A stretch of DNA of 28,037 bases from Collinsella sp. (lineage in GTDB: Bacteria; Actinomycetota; Coriobacteriia; Coriobacteriales; Coriobacteriaceae), in the NCBI GenBank assembly GCA_019414515.1, contig DXLX01000002.1, forward strand, positions 1 to 28,037, in the 5' to 3' direction. This document shows, piece by piece, positions 25,297 through 28,037 of this stretch; positions within the stretch are counted from its first letter, which is position 1, and every line of letters starts with the position of its first letter. The notes beneath the pieces were generated by a model. That model was not told where the DNA came from and ran no database searches. It saw only the letters and a list, made by a program, of their open reading frames with translations. A program made the translations under genes and the position numbers.

Positions 25297-25444
25297 GTTT
25301 GAAGCGGTGAGCATACGGGCCGAACTCGGGGCCCTTGTCGTCGCCCTTGAGGTCGGCGGTGCCCACTCGTAAGGTGTGCGTTACGCGATTGTTTCGAAAC
25401 GGGTGGGAAACACAACGGGCCGGCGATGCTCCTAGTATGCCTAT
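25283..25444 (-). other. Open frame without a start upstream of gltB, possible gene remnant
   Basis: Read on the minus strand, 53 codons are open between a TGA and a TAA. The last part reads like coding sequence with GC-rich third positions (VGTADLKGDDKGPEFGPYAH). There is no credible start or SD, and the stop falls inside the last box of the repeat array. It could be the end of a decayed gene truncated by the array, or chance. Confidence 0.25.
25391..25400. promoter_or_regulatory. Palindrome GTTTCGAAAC upstream of gltB
   Basis: A perfect 10-bp palindrome lies 80 bases before the gltB start, in the region where its promoter must be. A TAGTAT hexamer at about 25433 may be the -10, without a good -35. 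It does not match the known actinobacterial nitrogen boxes (GlnR, AmtR) that I recall. Role unknown. Confidence 0.3.
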
Positions 25445-25479
25445 TCAACTGACTGTCTAATATCTAGGGGAGGATCGCG

Positions 25480-28037
25480 ATGCAGGCAGATTCCGCTCAG
25501 CAGCAGGGCCTTTATCGCCCCGAATTCGACCACGATGCATGTGGCATCGGCGCGCTTGCCGATATCAACGGTGAGCGCCATCACCAGATTCTGGACGACG
25601 CGCTGTCCATTCTGGTCAACTTGGAGCACCGCGGCGGCACGGGACTCGAGAAGAACACCGGCGATGGCGCTGGCATCCTGTTCCAGGTTCCGCATCACTT
25701 TTTTCGTAAAGAGGCTCAAAAGTGCGGCCAGATTCTGCCGGCAGAGGGCGACTATGGCGTGGCCATGCTGTTCTTCCCACAGGACGACAAGGGCGTAGAG
25801 GATGCCCGCCGCGTGTTTGAGGAAGGCTGTGCCGAGGCCGGCGTGCCGCTGCTCTTTTGGCGTGAGGTGCCGGTCGACCCGCACGACCTGGGCGAGACGG
25901 CCCGCGCCTGCATGCCCACCATCTTGCAGGCTTTCCTGGGCCGCCCCGACGACACGCCCGCCGGCGATGCCTTCGAGCGTCGCCTGTACGTGTGCCGCCG
26001 CACCATCGAAAAGAAGGCCGACGCCGAGTTTGCCCTGCGCGACAAGATCTTCTATGTGTGCTCCATGAGCTCTCGCACCATCGTGTACAAGGGCATGCTG
26101 GTCGCCACGCAGATGCGCCGCTTCTTCATCGATCTCAACGACGCCGCCGTCAAGACGGCCGTGGCGCTCGTCCACTCGCGCTACTCCACCAACACCACGC
26201 CCAGCTGGGAGCGCGCGCACCCCAACCGCTTTATCATCCACAACGGCGAGATCAACACCCTCAAGGGCAACGTCAACTGGATCCGCGCCCGCGAGCCCAA
26301 CCTGTACAGCCCCGTGCTGCAGCACGATCTTGAGCGCGTGATGCCCATCATCAACCGCGAGGGTTCCGACTCCGCGATTCTGGACAACGTGCTTGAGTTC
26401 CTGGTCATGAACGGTCGCCCGCTCACGCGTGCCGCGTCCATGTTGCTGCCCGAGCCGTGGGACCACAACGACAGCCTGAGTGAGGAGCGCCGCGCCTACG
26501 ACGCTTACCAGTCCATGCTCATGGAGCCGTGGGATGGCCCGGCGGCCATCGCCTTTACCGACGGTCGCACGCTGGGTGCCGCCCTCGACCGTAACGGCCT
26601 GCGCCCGGCTCGCTACTACGTGACGCGCGACGGTCGCTTTATGCTGGCAAGCGAGGTGGGCACCATCGAGGTGAGCCCCGAGAACATCCTGACGAGCGGC
26701 TGTCTGGGGCCGGGCCAGATGCTCGAGGTCGATTTTGCCCGCGGGCGCGTCATCTACAACGACGAGCTGCGCGCCCGTTACGCCAAGGAAAAGCCCTACC
26801 GTGATTGGATTGCCGAGGAGACGCTGACCGTCGACGTGCTCGATAGGCCTGCCGCGGCAACGCCCGCCGAGGACGCCGAGGTGCCCGCCGCCGTGCGTAT
26901 GGCCAAGCTCGGCTACCACTGGGATGACGTCGACGAGGTCGTGCGCCCCATGGCCCAGCAGGGCAAGGCCCCGCTCGCCTCGATGGGTATCGATGCGCCG
27001 CTGGCTTGCCTGTCCAAGAAGACGCGTTCGTTCTTCGACTACTTCTATCAACTGTTCGCTCAGGTCACGAATCCGCCGATCGACGCCCTTCGCGAGCACA
27101 TGGTGACTTCGACCACGCTCTACCTGGGCAACCACGGCAACCTGCTCGAGGATTCCCGCACGGCCTGTCAGCTGGTGCGCTTGGAGCGCCCATTGCTCAA
27201 CGATGAAGAGTTCGAGCATATCTGTGCCATCGACCGTGTTGGCTTTAAGACCCGTCGCTTCCGTGCCGTCTACCGCCGCGATGCCGGCGAGGGCGTGCTG
27301 CAGGCTGCGCTCAAGCAGCTCGCCGAGGACGTTGAGGCTGCGGTCCGCGACGGCGTGAACATCGTGGTGTTGAGCGATCGTGCCGGAGCGGGCGAGGTGC
27401 CCGTGCCGTCGCTGCTCGCTGTGGGCTGCGTGCACAACCACCTGATCCGCGCCGGCGTGCGTACCTTTGCCGACATCGTGGTGGAGTGCGGCGACGCCGT
27501 ATCCCCGCACGACTTTGCGGCGCTGGTGGGCTACTCCGCGAGCGGCATCTATCCGTATAACGCACATGCGTGCATTCGCGACTTGGCGGCGCGCGGCGAT
27601 CTGGACGTTTCTGCCGAGCAGGGCATCGCCAACTACAACAAGGCTGCGACCGCCGGCATCGTCTCCATCATGTCCAAGATGGGCATCTCCACGGTGCAGA
27701 GCTACCATTCGGCGCAGATCTTCGAGGCCGTGGGCTTTACGCCGGAGTTCGTTAACGCATACTTCGCCGGCACGGTGAGCCGTGTGGGCGGTATGGGTGT
27801 CGAGGACGTTGAGCGCGAGCAAAACGAGCGCTATGACGCCGCGCTCGCCATCCTTAAGAGCCCGGCTCCCGATCAGCTGCCCACGCTGGGTCTGACCAAG
27901 TGGCGCCCGCTCGGCGGCGAGGATCACCTGATCGACCCGCAGACCGTCTACCTGCTGCAGACCGCCTGCCGTGAGGACAGCTACGACACCTTTAAGGAGT
28001 ACAGCGCCCGCCTGCACCGCACCGGCCGTGCCGTGCG
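25480..28037 (+). CDS. gltB: Glutamate synthase, large subunit (cut by window end)
   Basis: GltB turns glutamine and 2-oxoglutarate into two glutamates, the key step of ammonium assimilation. 852 codons of an expected ~1500 are present. The first 20 residues are a propeptide removed to expose the catalytic C21 (FDHDACGIGALADINGE). The class II glutaminase domain runs to about residue 430 (LVNLEHRGGTG, NTGDGAGILFQVPHHFF, HSRYSTNTTPSWERAHPNRF, NGLRPARYYVT). The central domain follows (FYQLFAQVTNPPIDALREHM, about 520 on), and the FMN domain begins near 715 (NYNKAATAGIVSIMSKMG, QSYHSAQIFEAVGF). The frame is open to the right edge; the rest of the FMN and Fe-S region lies outside. AGGGGAGG ends 6 bases before ATG 25480. 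The upstream region holds the repeat array. Confidence 0.95.
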   Translation, partial: MQADSAQQQGLYRPEFDHDACGIGALADINGERHHQILDDALSILVNLEHRGGTGLEKNTGDGAGILFQVPHHFFRKEAQKCGQILPAEGDYGVAMLFFPQDDKGVEDARRVFEEGCAEAGVPLLFWREVPVDPHDLGETARACMPTILQAFLGRPDDTPAGDAFERRLYVCRRTIEKKADAEFALRDKIFYVCSMSSRTIVYKGMLVATQMRRFFIDLNDAAVKTAVALVHSRYSTNTTPSWERAHPNRFIIHNGEINTLKGNVNWIRAREPNLYSPVLQHDLERVMPIINREGSDSAILDNVLEFLVMNGRPLTRAASMLLPEPWDHNDSLSEERRAYDAYQSMLMEPWDGPAAIAFTDGRTLGAALDRNGLRPARYYVTRDGRFMLASEVGTIEVSPENILTSGCLGPGQMLEVDFARGRVIYNDELRARYAKEKPYRDWIAEETLTVDVLDRPAAATPAEDAEVPAAVRMAKLGYHWDDVDEVVRPMAQQGKAPLASMGIDAPLACLSKKTRSFFDYFYQLFAQVTNPPIDALREHMVTSTTLYLGNHGNLLEDSRTACQLVRLERPLLNDEEFEHICAIDRVGFKTRRFRAVYRRDAGEGVLQAALKQLAEDVEAAVRDGVNIVVLSDRAGAGEVPVPSLLAVGCVHNHLIRAGVRTFADIVVECGDAVSPHDFAALVGYSASGIYPYNAHACIRDLAARGDLDVSAEQGIANYNKAATAGIVSIMSKMGISTVQSYHSAQIFEAVGFTPEFVNAYFAGTVSRVGGMGVEDVEREQNERYDAALAILKSPAPDQLPTLGLTKWRPLGGEDHLIDPQTVYLLQTACREDSYDTFKEYSARLHRTGRAV

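Noticed and set aside
25441..28017. 858-codon open frame on the minus strand
   Set aside because: It is the shadow of gltB. The plus strand encodes a clear glutamate synthase with C21, the glutaminase motifs and the FMN-domain start.

Overview
The window is high-GC, gene-dense bacterial DNA. Strong G/C bias at third codon positions, SD-led starts, the gene families and an L31 gene with an actinobacterial-type leader all point to an actinobacterium of the class Coriobacteriia. A gut Collinsella-like organism is the best guess; that is an inference from gene content and style, not a database match.

Layout. (1) Bases 1-753: the 3' end of an ABC transporter ATPase gene, an SD-coupled gene for a small secreted protein, and a terminator. 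(2) 754-11430: housekeeping genes: rpmE (L31, with a long Ala/Lys/Glu tail and a structured leader), secA, prfB, a YitT-family membrane protein, a transketolase split into two genes, and ftsE-ftsX. (3) 11508-15221: rnr (RNase R), a solitary serine recombinase and a VanZ-family membrane protein. (4) 15243-19760: an N-acetylmuramic acid (MurNAc) catabolic cluster: murR-like regulator, murQ etherase, murP-type PTS EIIBC and mupG-type 6-phosphomuramidase. Together they would import MurNAc sugars as phosphates and convert them to GlcNAc-6-P plus lactate. (5) 19853-22604: an ArsC/Spx-like protein, an unknown protein on the minus strand, tRNA-Gln(CUG) and tRNA-Glu(CUC), and a TPR-like protein overlapping smpB. 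(6) 22813-28037: a flavin reductase, a very short rubredoxin, a divergent Nramp Mn(II) transporter (mntH) with a promoter/operator, and the first 852 codons of gltB, cut by the window end.

The most unusual material is between the genes. A 215-bp array upstream of gltB holds six copies of a 15-bp box at exactly 40-bp spacing in alternating orientation. They form three hairpins whose paired arms co-vary, and a half unit of the same family lies on the other side of mntH. A ~151-bp palindrome lies before ftsE, a 22-bp inverted repeat follows smpB, and a 40-bp hairpin repeat occurs both before secA and before the recombinase. In the proteins, release factor 2 carries Ser-Pro-Thr where the UGA-reading Ser-Pro-Phe is expected, and UGA is the rarest stop codon in the window (3 of 24). 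L31 and FtsE carry long low-complexity extensions.

No CRISPR array, complete insertion sequence, prophage or rRNA was seen.
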